From NCBI GenBank assembly GCA_031278315.1, contig JAITKS010000293.1, positions 1 to 6,928 on the forward strand: 6,928 bases of DNA. The letters run 5' to 3'. Shown one piece after another: positions 1 through 6,729 of the stretch. Positions within the stretch are counted from its first letter, which is position 1; each line of letters starts with the position of its first letter. The notes beneath the pieces are model-generated. The model worked only from the letters and a program-made list of their open reading frames with translations, did no database searches and was not told the DNA's origin. Made by a program: the position numbers and the translations under genes. This DNA is from Planctomycetaceae bacterium (GTDB lineage: Bacteria; Planctomycetota; Planctomycetia; Pirellulales; Thermoguttaceae).

Positions 1-344
1 AAGTGACGGAGTTTGAGTGATTACATGCTCGTTGTGGTTGGTACGATTATTTACCTTAAAATAGCGACTTTGGTAAAAAATTGATTGTTTGGCAAAGATG
101 ACATATTTGATGTTATAGGCAAAATATATAAGAAAGACAAAAATATTTCAAATTTCCCTCAAAAATTGAAATCCTTAACTTGAAACCGCTGCTTTATCAG
201 ACTCTAGATTCGATATTGTAAATTTATTGTAATATAGTCAGAGAAATTTTTGTTTAATTGTTTTTGTTTTGTTTATTTTGTATCTCACAAAGAGACACAA
301 GAAAAAAATCTGTTGGAAAAAATAGATAAAAAAAATAGATATAT
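1..344. other. Gene-free leader region upstream of the VWA gene
   Basis: No convincing gene is visible here. All three plus frames meet a stop within the first 20 bases (TGA at 4-6, 14-16 and 18-20), so an upstream plus-strand gene could end at the very edge, but too few codons remain to tell. A 19-codon plus ORF at 25-84 has no supporting features. The minus strand has one frame open from 147 to the left edge, without an ATG. The stretch is strongly AT-rich, with a T-rich run at about 248-280 and a weak inverted repeat (TTTCAA at 146-151 against TTGAAA at 166-171). The promoter of the following gene probably lies here, but no good -35/-10 pair stands out. Confidence 0.6.
278..300. repeat. 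Small inverted repeat in the leader of the VWA gene
   Basis: TTGTATCTC (278-286) pairs with GAGACACAA (292-300) around a five-base ACAAA loop, with eight of nine positions complementary. It ends 44 bases before the ATG at 345. It lacks a T tract on its 3' side in either direction, so it does not look like a terminator. A binding site for a dimeric regulator or a 5'-UTR hairpin are possible readings. A chance palindrome in AT-rich DNA cannot be excluded. Confidence 0.4.
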
Positions 345-2246
345 ATGTTAGCTACACCTTGGGCACTTTTAGCACTTATCGGCGTGCCAATTATTTTAGG
401 GATATATTTTTTTCGTACTCGGTCGCGCCGAGTTGAAGTTTCTACTCTTTTTCTTTGGGCAGATCGAAATCAAGCTAAACAAGGCGGACGCCAAATCAAA
501 CGTATTCAATTTCCGCTCTTGATCCTTATTGAACTTTTGACAATTATCTTACTTGCATTCGCAGCGGCACGTCCGATTATGCATGTCAAAACAATTAGTC
601 ACCCTACCGCCATAATACTCGATACATCATATTCAATGCTCGCCGGTAAAGAAAAAGATACATCACAAAAACGCGCTATCGAATCTTTACACCGATTACT
701 CGAAACCGAAATCGGTTATCCCATACAATTCATATTAGCCGGCACTAAACCTCAACTCGTTGCAGAACGTGCAAAAAACGCCGCCGAAGCCCGCAATATA
801 CTCGACTCATGGACTTGTAACTCTCCAACCGCTGACATTAACGCCGCAATTTCATTGTCTGCAAACATTATCGCACCGCATGCAAAAATTCTTGTCATCA
901 CAGATCAGCCGCCGAAAGATAAAATCGAATACGGAAAATTACTATGGAAATCCTACGGAAAACCACACAATAACTTCGCTGTCACTCATACAAGCCGCAT
1001 AATCCAAGACGAAAAAGATAAATTGCTGATCGAAATAACAAACTTCGCCAATAAACCGCAAAATCTAAACATGACAATTATTGAAACGAAAAATTCAAAT
1101 ATACTGTTCCACGACCAACGTCAATTACAACCCGACGAAATACATCGAATCCGAACTGTCATAAAAAATAATTGCGGCACAATCGAAATTCGACTCGCCG
1201 ACGATTCCCTCGCAATAGATAACCGCATTATCTTACTACCGCCAAATCAACAGCCGGTTAAAGTTAAAATCGGTTCTTTCCCGCCAGACTTAAACGACAA
1301 AATTAAACGCGCCGTCGAAGCATCCGGTATAGGCGTTGTCGTTCAAAATAATCCTGAACTGATTTTTGATTCTACTGTCAACAATAATTCCGATAATTCC
1401 AATAATACAAATAATTCCAATAATTCCAATAATTCCAATAATTCTAATAATGCAAATAATATCGATAATGCCGATAATGCTGAAAATTCAAACGTCAATC
1501 TGAATCTCAAACAACTCGTGTGGAATGTCCATATTTTGACCGAACCGGACACAAAAAATATACAGTCATACGTCGGTCCGTTTATAATCGACCGCTCAAG
1601 CCGAATATCAAACGGATTAATACTAGACGGAATAGTTTGGAGCTGCAACAAAAATACAAGAATAACAGGAAATATAATTGTCGCCGTCGGAGATATACCT
1701 CTGCTTACAGATGAAAGACGTCGAAATAATTCACGAGTAATTCACCTAAAATTCAACGATAGAATTTCAACATTGACATCAAATCCGGCGTGGCCTATCT
1801 TGATTTGGAATATATTGAAATATCGTGCGGCACAAAATGCAGGCTTCGCTGTAAATAATCTAAAACTAGGAACATCTGCCGATTTCATTTCAGGCGAAGG
1901 CGACCGAAAATTAGAAGTAACAACACCAACAAATGAGAAGAAAACTTTCAATATCACAACCGGATTAAATGTATATTCATCGGGTACATCGATAAAAATT
2001 CCTACAGAACAAGTTGGACTTTATCGTGTCAAGTCTAGTTCAGGTAACTACGAATTCGCAGTCGGAACATTATCAGCAGAAGAATCAAACCTAAAAAATT
2101 GTAAAACCGAAACAAACGGAAATTGGCTTAACGACGAAACAATACGTACCGATTACCAATCTATCGTGTGGATTCTATTACTCGCCGCATTAGCAATCTT
2201 ATCTTTACACCACTGGATTATTGCAGGAGTAAAAAATAAAGAATAA
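345..2246 (+). CDS. BatA-type membrane protein with von Willebrand factor A-like domain
   Basis: This 633-residue inner-membrane protein has the layout of the BatA / aerotolerance-regulator N-terminal family. A hydrophobic segment lies at residues 5-23, followed by a basic stretch (FRTRSRR) and the family-like LFLWADRNQAKQGGR region, then a second membrane segment at about 56-77. A VWA-like domain follows. Its metal-site (MIDAS) motif DTSYS is at residues 93-97, with a possible second element TADIN at 162-166 and ITDQPP around Asp187. A final membrane helix lies at about 607-626 before a short KNKE tail. Residues 346-382 are an Asn/Ser-rich repeat tract, probably a loop. Such proteins usually sit beside MoxR ATPases and DUF58 proteins; none is visible here, though the upstream side is cut. 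The ATG at 345 begins a typical N-terminus (MLATPWALLALIGVP) but has no clear ribosome binding site. Family placement is fairly secure; the specific role is unknown. Confidence 0.85.
   Translation: MLATPWALLALIGVPIILGIYFFRTRSRRVEVSTLFLWADRNQAKQGGRQIKRIQFPLLILIELLTIILLAFAAARPIMHVKTISHPTAIILDTSYSMLAGKEKDTSQKRAIESLHRLLETEIGYPIQFILAGTKPQLVAERAKNAAEARNILDSWTCNSPTADINAAISLSANIIAPHAKILVITDQPPKDKIEYGKLLWKSYGKPHNNFAVTHTSRIIQDEKDKLLIEITNFANKPQNLNMTIIETKNSNILFHDQRQLQPDEIHRIRTVIKNNCGTIEIRLADDSLAIDNRIILLPPNQQPVKVKIGSFPPDLNDKIKRAVEASGIGVVVQNNPELIFDSTVNNNSDNSNNTNNSNNSNNSNNSNNANNIDNADNAENSNVNLNLKQLVWNVHILTEPDTKNIQSYVGPFIIDRSSRISNGLILDGIVWSCNKNTRITGNIIVAVGDIPLLTDERRRNNSRVIHLKFNDRISTLTSNPAWPILIWNILKYRAAQNAGFAVNNLKLGTSADFISGEGDRKLEVTTPTNEKKTFNITTGLNVYSSGTSIKIPTEQVGLYRVKSSSGNYEFAVGTLSAEESNLKNCKTETNGNWLNDETIRTDYQSIVWILLLAALAILSLHHWIIAGVKNKE
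1383..1490 (+). repeat. In-frame 9-bp tandem repeat, 12 units, encoding Asn-Asn-Ser-like triplets
   Basis: Twelve consecutive 9-bp units with consensus AATAATTCC lie in frame inside the VWA gene, covering residues 347-382. The encoded triplets are NNS, DNS, NNT, four NNS, NNA, NNI, DNA, DNA and ENS. The central four NNS units are nearly identical in DNA and the outer ones have diverged, the pattern expected if expansion is most recent in the middle. The antisense reading gives a repeated Leu-Leu-Glu frame, which is a shadow of the repeat and not a gene. Confidence 0.95.
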
Positions 2247-2297
2247 AAAATTAAAATAAACGTAAAAATTAAATTTTAGAAATAGAAAATTATATTA

Positions 2298-5270
2298 ATG
2301 TTTGATATGTTAGAAATTTTATCAATCGGCGGTAAAGAATATGGTTATTATTCGTTACAAAATATCGGAGTTGATTTAACACCGCTGCCGTATTCAATTC
2401 GAATTTTACTTGAATCTGTATTACGTAATTACGACGGCGAATCAATAACAGAAAACGATATTAAAAATCTTTCGTCATGGTGCGGTAATACGCCGCTTGC
2501 AACAGAAATTCCGTTTAAGCCCTCACGCGTGCTGCTGCAAGATTTTACAGGTGTACCGGCTGTAGTTGATCTCGCCGCAATGCGTTCAGCCGTACAACGA
2601 ATAGGCAATAAACCTGAACGAATCAATCCTATCGTGCCGGTCGATTTAGTTATTGATCATTCAATTCAAACTGATTTTTACGGCTCGCCCGACGCTTTAA
2701 CAAAAAACGTCGAACTCGAATTCGCACGAAATAAAGAACGTTACACCCTCTTGAGTTGGGCACAAAAGTCGCTTAATAATTTTCGTGTTATTCCGCCCTC
2801 TGTTGGAATAATTCATCAAGTCAATCTTGAGTATCTCGCCGATGTCGTTCATTTACGATCTAATTTCTTAAACGGAAATTCCATTTCAAACGAATTGAAT
2901 AAATCGCATAAATCAAATAGATCGAATAGATTGAATAGATCGAATAGATTGAATGAATTGAATGGATCGAATGGATCGAATAAATCAATTAGTCCGAAAG
3001 ATAAAGCAGCTCTCAACCGCATAGAAGGAATTCTTTACCCCGATTCTGTTTTAGGTACGGATTCACATACGGTGATGATAAATTGTCTTGGCGTTTTAGG
3101 ATGGGGCGTTGGCGGAATAGAAGCGGAAGCTGTAATGTTGGGTCAACCTTACTATATGCTCATGCCGCAAGTTGTCGGATTCGAATTAAAAGGAAAATTA
3201 CGAAACGGCGTTACCGCAACAGATTTAGTATTGACAATAACAGAACTTTTACGCCGAGAAGGCGTAGTAGGTAAATTTATTGAATTTTTCGGCGAAGGCG
3301 TCGATTCTACACCTGTAACCGATCGCGCTTTGATCGCAAACATGGCACCGGAATACGGCGCAACAATGGGATTCTTTCCCGTCGATGATCTTACTCTCGA
3401 TTACCTAAAAACAACAGGTAGAACCGCTGAACAAATTGAAATCGTACGCTCGTATTGTAACAAACAATTACTTTATCGAGATTCATCTAAATCAGTTCCT
3501 TCTTATACGAAAGTTCTGTCGTTTGATCTTGGAACAGTTGAGCCGTCGCTTGCGGGTCCGAAGCGTCCGCAAGATCGTGTTTCTCTTTCAAACATGAAAT
3601 TAAAATTTCAATCTGCTTTGACAACAAATGTTAAAGAACGCGGATTTGGTATTCCCGATTCTGAATTACAAAAAGAGATTTCAACCGATGCCGGCAAAAT
3701 ACGTCACGGTTCGGTAGTAATTGCATCGATTACAAGCTGCACGAATACAAGTAATCCGCAACTAATGATAGCCGCCGGTTTGCTCGCACGTAATGCTGTT
3801 TCACGCGGTTTGAAAGTACAAAAATTCGTCAAAACGAGTCTTGCACCGGGTTCACGAATTGTTACTGATTATCTTGTCAAATCGAATCTGTATGAATCGT
3901 TTGAAAAAATTGGATTTCATGTTGCAGGTTATGGCTGCATGAGTTGTATCGGTAACAGCGGCAGATTATTACCAGAGGTTGAAAATGCAATTTTAGATAA
4001 CGGAATAGTTACAGCAGCCGTAATTAGCGGTAACCGTAACTTCGAAAGCAGAATTAATCCATTAGTTAAAGCGAATTATCTTGCGTCGCCGCAATTGGTT
4101 GTAGCTTATGCGTTGTCGGGTAACGTAAATATCGATTTCAATCAAGAACCAATCGGAAAAACAGAAAACGGTGATTTGATTTTCCTAAAAGACATCATGC
4201 CGAATGATGACGAAATTAATAAAATAATAAACGAGTCTATCACACCGGAAATGTATAATAATCGTTACAAAAATGTTTTTACGTCGAATGAAAAATGGAA
4301 CGCAATCACTGACAATATTAGCAAAACAGATTATATCAGTACAAATTCAAATCAAACTAATTCAAATCAGACTAATTTAAATCAAACTGATTCAAATCAA
4401 ACTAATTTAGATCAAGCTGATAAATTATCTGTAACGAAAAAGAACTCGATATTATTTAAGTGGGATCGTAATTCAACATATATTCAAGAGCCTCCGTTTC
4501 TTTTTGATATGCGTCTGACGAGTCCTGATTCTGTGCCGGAAATATTTCGGGCGCGAGTGTTGGTTTTGCTCGGAGATTCAGTAACGACAGATCATATTTC
4601 GCCGGCAGGTTCGATTAAACCCAATTCGCCGGCAGGTATATTTCTACAAGAATTAGGCGTCAGCGAATCTGATTTTAATAGTTACGGAGCAAGACGCGGT
4701 AACGACAAAGTTATGGTACGCGGCACGTTTGCAAATATTAGATTACAAAATTTAATAACAGGTAACGGAATAGAAGGCGGCGTCACGCGATATTTTCCAG
4801 AAAACGGTAAGTTAATGACAATTTATGAAGCGGCATCGAAATACAAAGAACAAAACATCCCTCTTATTATTTTAGCCGGTAACGAATATGGAACCGGAAG
4901 CAGCAGAGATTGGGCTGCAAAAGGAACAGCTTTGCTCGGAGTTAAAGCCGTAATCGCTTCGAGTTATGAAAGAATTCATAGAGCTAATTTGATCGGGATG
5001 GGAGTTTTGCCTTTAGAGTTTCCGCAAAATGTAACATGGCAATCACTGAAACTGACCGGCGAAGAAGAATTTACTATCCCCGAAATAAATAAAAATTTTC
5101 AACCCGGAAGTACAATAATAATAAGTGCAGAACGTGAAGTTTCAAAAAACATTTTTAGTGAAACGAATTTTCAAGTAAAAGTCAGAATCGACACGCCAAT
5201 TGAATTACAATACTACTTAAACGGCGGCATTATGCAAACTGTTATCCGAAATATTATAGAGAATCCATAA
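2298..5270 (+). CDS. acnA: Aconitate hydratase, AcnA/IRP type, with two repeat insertions
   Basis: This cytoplasmic [4Fe-4S] enzyme interconverts citrate and isocitrate through cis-aconitate in the TCA cycle. The three cluster cysteines are present: Cys481 in SITSCTNTSNP, and Cys547 and Cys550 in GYGCMSCIGNSG. Their spacing of 66 and 3 matches E. coli AcnA. Other signatures are VIDHSIQTD, VGIIHQVNLEYLA, GTDSHTVMINCLGVLGWGVGG and, in the C-terminal swivel domain, GDSVTTDHISPAG, GNEYGTGSSRDWAAKG and RIHRANLIGMGVLPL. At 990 residues it is roughly 90-100 longer than usual. The excess is largely explained by Asn/Ser-rich insertions around residues 200-229 and 682-706; the catalytic motifs are intact, so it should be active. 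It starts 51 bases after the VWA gene and may be co-transcribed. ATG 2298 is chosen as the first in-frame start; ATG 2307 (MLEIL) is an alternative. Neither has a clear ribosome binding site. Confidence 0.97.
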   Translation: MFDMLEILSIGGKEYGYYSLQNIGVDLTPLPYSIRILLESVLRNYDGESITENDIKNLSSWCGNTPLATEIPFKPSRVLLQDFTGVPAVVDLAAMRSAVQRIGNKPERINPIVPVDLVIDHSIQTDFYGSPDALTKNVELEFARNKERYTLLSWAQKSLNNFRVIPPSVGIIHQVNLEYLADVVHLRSNFLNGNSISNELNKSHKSNRSNRLNRSNRLNELNGSNGSNKSISPKDKAALNRIEGILYPDSVLGTDSHTVMINCLGVLGWGVGGIEAEAVMLGQPYYMLMPQVVGFELKGKLRNGVTATDLVLTITELLRREGVVGKFIEFFGEGVDSTPVTDRALIANMAPEYGATMGFFPVDDLTLDYLKTTGRTAEQIEIVRSYCNKQLLYRDSSKSVPSYTKVLSFDLGTVEPSLAGPKRPQDRVSLSNMKLKFQSALTTNVKERGFGIPDSELQKEISTDAGKIRHGSVVIASITSCTNTSNPQLMIAAGLLARNAVSRGLKVQKFVKTSLAPGSRIVTDYLVKSNLYESFEKIGFHVAGYGCMSCIGNSGRLLPEVENAILDNGIVTAAVISGNRNFESRINPLVKANYLASPQLVVAYALSGNVNIDFNQEPIGKTENGDLIFLKDIMPNDDEINKIINESITPEMYNNRYKNVFTSNEKWNAITDNISKTDYISTNSNQTNSNQTNLNQTDSNQTNLDQADKLSVTKKNSILFKWDRNSTYIQEPPFLFDMRLTSPDSVPEIFRARVLVLLGDSVTTDHISPAGSIKPNSPAGIFLQELGVSESDFNSYGARRGNDKVMVRGTFANIRLQNLITGNGIEGGVTRYFPENGKLMTIYEAASKYKEQNIPLIILAGNEYGTGSSRDWAAKGTALLGVKAVIASSYERIHRANLIGMGVLPLEFPQNVTWQSLKLTGEEEFTIPEINKNFQPGSTIIISAEREVSKNIFSETNFQVKVRIDTPIELQYYLNGGIMQTVIRNIIENP
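2895..2984 (+). repeat. In-frame 9-bp tandem repeat, 10 units, in aconitase
   Basis: Ten 9-bp units with consensus TCGAATAGA or TTGAATAGA encode residues 200-229 as LNK, SHK, SNR, SNR, LNR, SNR, LNE, LNG, SNG, SNK. TCG and TTG units partly alternate, suggesting an 18-bp higher-order unit in the middle. The tract separates IIHQVNLEYLADVVHL from YPDSVLGTDSHT. In ordinary AcnA proteins these motifs are joined by a short linker, so the repeat seems to enlarge a surface loop. It is rich in Arg, Lys, Asn and Ser, hence polar and basic. Confidence 0.95.
4341..4415 (+). repeat. In-frame 15-bp tandem repeat, 5 units, in aconitase linker
   Basis: Five 15-bp units with consensus ACTAATTCAAATCAA encode residues 682-706 as TNSNQ, TNSNQ, TNLNQ, TDSNQ and TNLDQ, followed by a partial unit (Ala-Asp). 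The tract lies between the catalytic core and the C-terminal swivel domain, just before the STYIQEPPFLFDM segment. This linker is naturally flexible and variable in AcnA/IRP proteins, so the insertion is probably tolerated. Confidence 0.95.
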
Positions 5271-5274
5271 AAAC

Positions 5275-5325
5275 AAAATCAATGTAATCATAAAATCGAT
5301 GTAATTATAAAATCGATGTAATTAT
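5275..5325. repeat. 17-bp tandem repeat, three copies, just after the aconitase stop
   Basis: Three contiguous 17-bp units begin four bases after the aconitase stop codon. Copies 2 and 3 (5292-5308 and 5309-5325) are identical, reading AAAATCGATGTAATTAT. Copy 1 (5275-5291) differs at two positions. The unit length is not a multiple of three, unlike the repeats inside the coding regions. Confidence 0.95.
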
Positions 5326-5373
5326 TTTTTATAGAAATTCTAAAAACCTCACATAAAAAATTTAGAGTTAAAA

Positions 5374-5394
5374 GGAACGCAGTTGTCTCAACTG
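5374..5394 (+). repeat. REP-like 21-bp hairpin unit, copy 1
   Basis: The unit has the head GGAACG followed by a hairpin, CAGTTG (5380-5385), loop TCT, CAACTG (5389-5394). It has an inverted relative at 5445-5465 sharing the head and the first three stem pairs. A conserved short head plus a small imperfect palindrome, arranged as an inverted pair, is the general plan of bacterial REP/BIME elements. I cannot assign it to a named family. Outer bases 5372-5382 are also perfectly complementary to 5457-5467 (11 bp), so the pair could form one larger cruciform. Confidence 0.7.
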
Positions 5395-5401
5395 AATTTT
5401 T
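5380..5401 (+). terminator. Candidate intrinsic terminator for aconitase
   Basis: The hairpin CAGTTG, loop TCT, CAACTG is followed by AA and then five T residues (5397-5401), which is the form of a Rho-independent terminator reading in the aconitase direction. It lies 109 bases past the stop codon. The six-base-pair stem is short, so its efficiency is uncertain. Confidence 0.5.
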
Positions 5402-5406
5402 AGGTA

Positions 5407-5442
5407 TTTTTTGTACAAAAACAATTTTTCGTACAAAAACAA
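5407..5442. repeat. 18-bp tandem repeat, two copies
   Basis: Two adjacent 18-bp units (5407-5424 and 5425-5442) end in GTACAAAAACAA and differ at one base only (TG against CG before TACAAAAAC). The first copy contains the perfect palindrome TTTTTGTACAAAAA (5408-5421). The pair fills most of the space between the two inverted REP-like units. Confidence 0.9.
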
Positions 5443-5459
5443 TACAGGCGGGACGTCTG
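5435..5459 (-). terminator. Candidate intrinsic terminator for the PfkB kinase
   Basis: On the minus strand, the hairpin of REP-like copy 2 (arms 5454-5459 and 5445-5450, loop of three) is followed by TATTG and then five T residues (complement of 5439-5435). It lies 113 bases past the kinase stop. On the minus strand one stem position is an A-C mismatch, so the stem is weaker than that of copy 1. The arrangement mirrors the candidate terminator for aconitase. Confidence 0.4.
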
Positions 5460-5465
5460 CGTTCC
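5445..5465 (-). repeat. REP-like 21-bp hairpin unit, copy 2 (inverted)
   Basis: Read on the minus strand it begins with the same GGAACGCAG head as copy 1, continues ACGTCC and ends CGCCTG. Compared with copy 1, the fifth stem position has changed from a T-A to a C-G pair, a compensatory change. The fourth has become A-C here, or a G-U wobble when the plus strand is transcribed. Conservation of the head with a largely maintained stem suggests the hairpin shape matters. Confidence 0.7.
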
Positions 5466-5469
5466 TTCT

Positions 5470-5496
5470 GAAATTATTGAAATTATTGAAATTATT
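5470..5496. repeat. 9-bp tandem repeat, three copies, intergenic
   Basis: Three perfect copies of GAAATTATT occur back to back. The complement of the unit, AATAATTTC, differs at one base from the AATAATTCC unit repeated inside the VWA gene, so the two tracts may derive from similar seed sequences in opposite orientation. Confidence 0.9.
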
Positions 5497-5550
5497 TTTT
5501 GGAAGTTGTCATAAACAATTGCTGCGATTCATACGTTATGACATCATCCA

Positions 5551-5570
5551 ACGTTATTCAACGTTATCCA
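5551..5570. repeat. 10-bp tandem repeat, two copies, beside the kinase stop
   Basis: ACGTTATTCA (5551-5560) and ACGTTATCCA (5561-5570) differ at one position. They end two bases from the kinase stop codon (5573-5575 on the complementary strand). A related ACGTTATGA occurs at 5533-5541. Confidence 0.75.
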
Positions 5571-5572
5571 AT

Positions 5573-6478
5573 TTAGAACGAGACGATTTTTCTAAATTGG
5601 TTAAGTCTTGATTCGATAGCTGCGTTATCAATTTTTTGTAAATTCTCGATACTGAATCCTTCAACGCAAAAACTTGCAATTAGAGTTCCGTACACGAGTG
5701 CATTTTTTATTGTTGTTTCATCTAATTTACCATTTTGTGCAACGATATAAGCAAACATTGCACCGGCAAAAGAGTCGCCTGCTCCGGTTGGATCAACAAC
5801 TTTTTCTGTTGGAAAAGCTGGAACGACATACAATCCGTTGCGGCTTAAAAAGATTGCGCCATGTTCGCCTTTTTTTACAACGACAAATTTAAGTCCAAGT
5901 TCAAGAATTTTACGTCCTGCTGCTAATGTATTTATTTCGCCTGTGAATTGTTTTGCCTCGCTATCATTCAAAACGAGACCATCGATTCGGCTTATTAAAT
6001 TGTTGAGTTCTTCACGGGCAATATTTATCCACAAATCCATTGTATCGGCGACTACAAGGTCGGCATCGTGTATTTGGTTTAATGCTTCTAAACCAGTTGA
6101 CGGCGCACCGTTACCAAGAAAAAGATACTTTGTTTGACGTGAAGATTCAGGTAACTTCGGTTTGAAATTACCAAGTACATTGAGTTGAGTATCAAGAGTT
6201 TCACGATCATTCATGTTGTCGAGATATTTTCCTGACCATCTGAAAGTTTTACCATTTTTTTCAACTTCGATTCCTTCGACATTGATATTACGGTCTTGAA
6301 AAATTTTCGTATATTCGGGCAACCAATCTTCACCAACGACTCCGACCATTTGTACCGGAACAAAGAAACTTGCAGCATACGCAGCAAATGTTGCCGAACC
6401 GCCTAATATATTTTCACGTTTTTCAATTGGCGTTTGGACATTATCTATAGCAATTGATCCAACTACGGTTAATTTCAT
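5573..6478 (-). CDS. PfkB-family carbohydrate/nucleoside kinase
   Basis: This 301-residue cytoplasmic kinase of the ribokinase/PfkB superfamily would transfer phosphate from ATP to a sugar or nucleoside hydroxyl. Its N-terminus is MKLTVVGSIAIDN, with the glycine-rich substrate-side motif GGSATFAAYAASFF at 26-39. An NDSE motif (171-174) corresponds to the family's NxxE metal-phosphate motif. The second PfkB signature DPTGAGDSFAGAM is at 229-241, with Asp235 the predicted catalytic base and GAG forming the anion hole. Length is normal for the family and no repeat insertion is present, unlike its neighbours. Start 6478 is preferred over the upstream ATG at 6514, because homologous kinases begin directly at the first beta strand and a GAAAGGA ribosome binding site lies about 10 bases before it. 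The substrate is not identifiable; ribose, adenosine or a related compound are guesses. It is convergent with aconitase. Confidence 0.92.
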   Translation of the reverse strand: MKLTVVGSIAIDNVQTPIEKRENILGGSATFAAYAASFFVPVQMVGVVGEDWLPEYTKIFQDRNINVEGIEVEKNGKTFRWSGKYLDNMNDRETLDTQLNVLGNFKPKLPESSRQTKYLFLGNGAPSTGLEALNQIHDADLVVADTMDLWINIAREELNNLISRIDGLVLNDSEAKQFTGEINTLAAGRKILELGLKFVVVKKGEHGAIFLSRNGLYVVPAFPTEKVVDPTGAGDSFAGAMFAYIVAQNGKLDETTIKNALVYGTLIASFCVEGFSIENLQKIDNAAIESRLNQFRKIVSF

Positions 6479-6488
6479 TTGATTTTTT

Positions 6489-6495
6489 TCCTTTC
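6489..6495 (-). promoter_or_regulatory. Ribosome binding site deciding the kinase start
   Basis: The minus strand reads GAAAGGA about 10 bases before the ATG at 6478. The spacing is slightly long but usable. It lies inside the 12-codon extension that would be present if translation began at 6514, and so favours the downstream start. Confidence 0.6.
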
Positions 6496-6695
6496 TTTTT
6501 TTATATACCTGCACTTTCCAAAAATTTTAAACTTATTTTCCTTTATTTTTCATATTTTTAGATAATTGTATATCTTTGATGATTATGCAGAAATGCCTTT
6601 AATTCAATTCAAATAAATTAAAAAAACTTCTTGGGAATAAGGATATTTTTTCATTAATTATTTTTGGGAAAGTACAGAAAGTATGAAAAGTATAT

Positions 6696-6729
6696 TTAAT
6701 TGTTGATACTAGATATTAATTGTTGATAT
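6696..6729. repeat. 13-bp direct repeat, period 20
   Basis: TTAATTGTTGATA occurs at 6696-6708 and again at 6716-6728. A third copy with one change, TTAATTGCTGATA, occurs inverted at 6806-6794 as part of the long palindrome. Three copies of one 13-mer within 111 bases suggest local duplication and inversion. Confidence 0.8.

Larger units (their letters stand above)
5271..5572. other. Convergent intergenic region, repeat-rich
   Basis: This 302-base stretch separates the 3' ends of aconitase (+) and the PfkB kinase (-). It holds no credible gene. It contains a 17-bp trimer, an 18-bp dimer, a 9-bp trimer, a 10-bp dimer and two inverted 21-bp hairpin units, listed separately. A 66-codon plus-strand ORF at 5411-5611 runs through the repeats and into the end of the kinase gene, and is judged spurious. 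Confidence 0.8.

Noticed and set aside
1..147. Minus-strand open frame running off the left edge
   Set aside because: It has no ATG and no recognisable motif; about 49 open codons at the edge is not enough to call a gene.
209..238. Possible promoter TTCGAT with TATAGT upstream of the VWA gene
   Set aside because: The -35 matches only about half of the consensus; AT-rich DNA gives many such -10-like boxes, so it is not supportable.
1343..1651. Minus-strand 102-codon ORF with repeated Leu-Leu-Glu
   Set aside because: It is the antisense reading of the Asn-rich 9-bp repeat inside the VWA gene, with no independent domain or ribosome binding site.
5332..5342. Small hairpin TAGAA, A, TTCTA as a terminator
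   Set aside because: A five-base-pair stem with a single-base loop and almost no G/C is too weak; the hairpins at 5380-5394 and 5445-5459 are better candidates.
5275..5570. CRISPR-like array
   Set aside because: The repeats are directly abutting short tandem units without spacers of constant length, and no cas gene is present.
5411..5611. Plus-strand 66-codon ORF with repeated Leu-Leu-Lys
   Set aside because: It is built from intergenic tandem repeats and a candidate terminator hairpin, and overlaps the end of the kinase gene.
6479..6514. Twelve-residue N-terminal extension of the kinase from the ATG at 6514
   Set aside because: The extension is Lys-rich, contains the ribosome binding site for the ATG at 6478, and precedes the normal family N-terminus.
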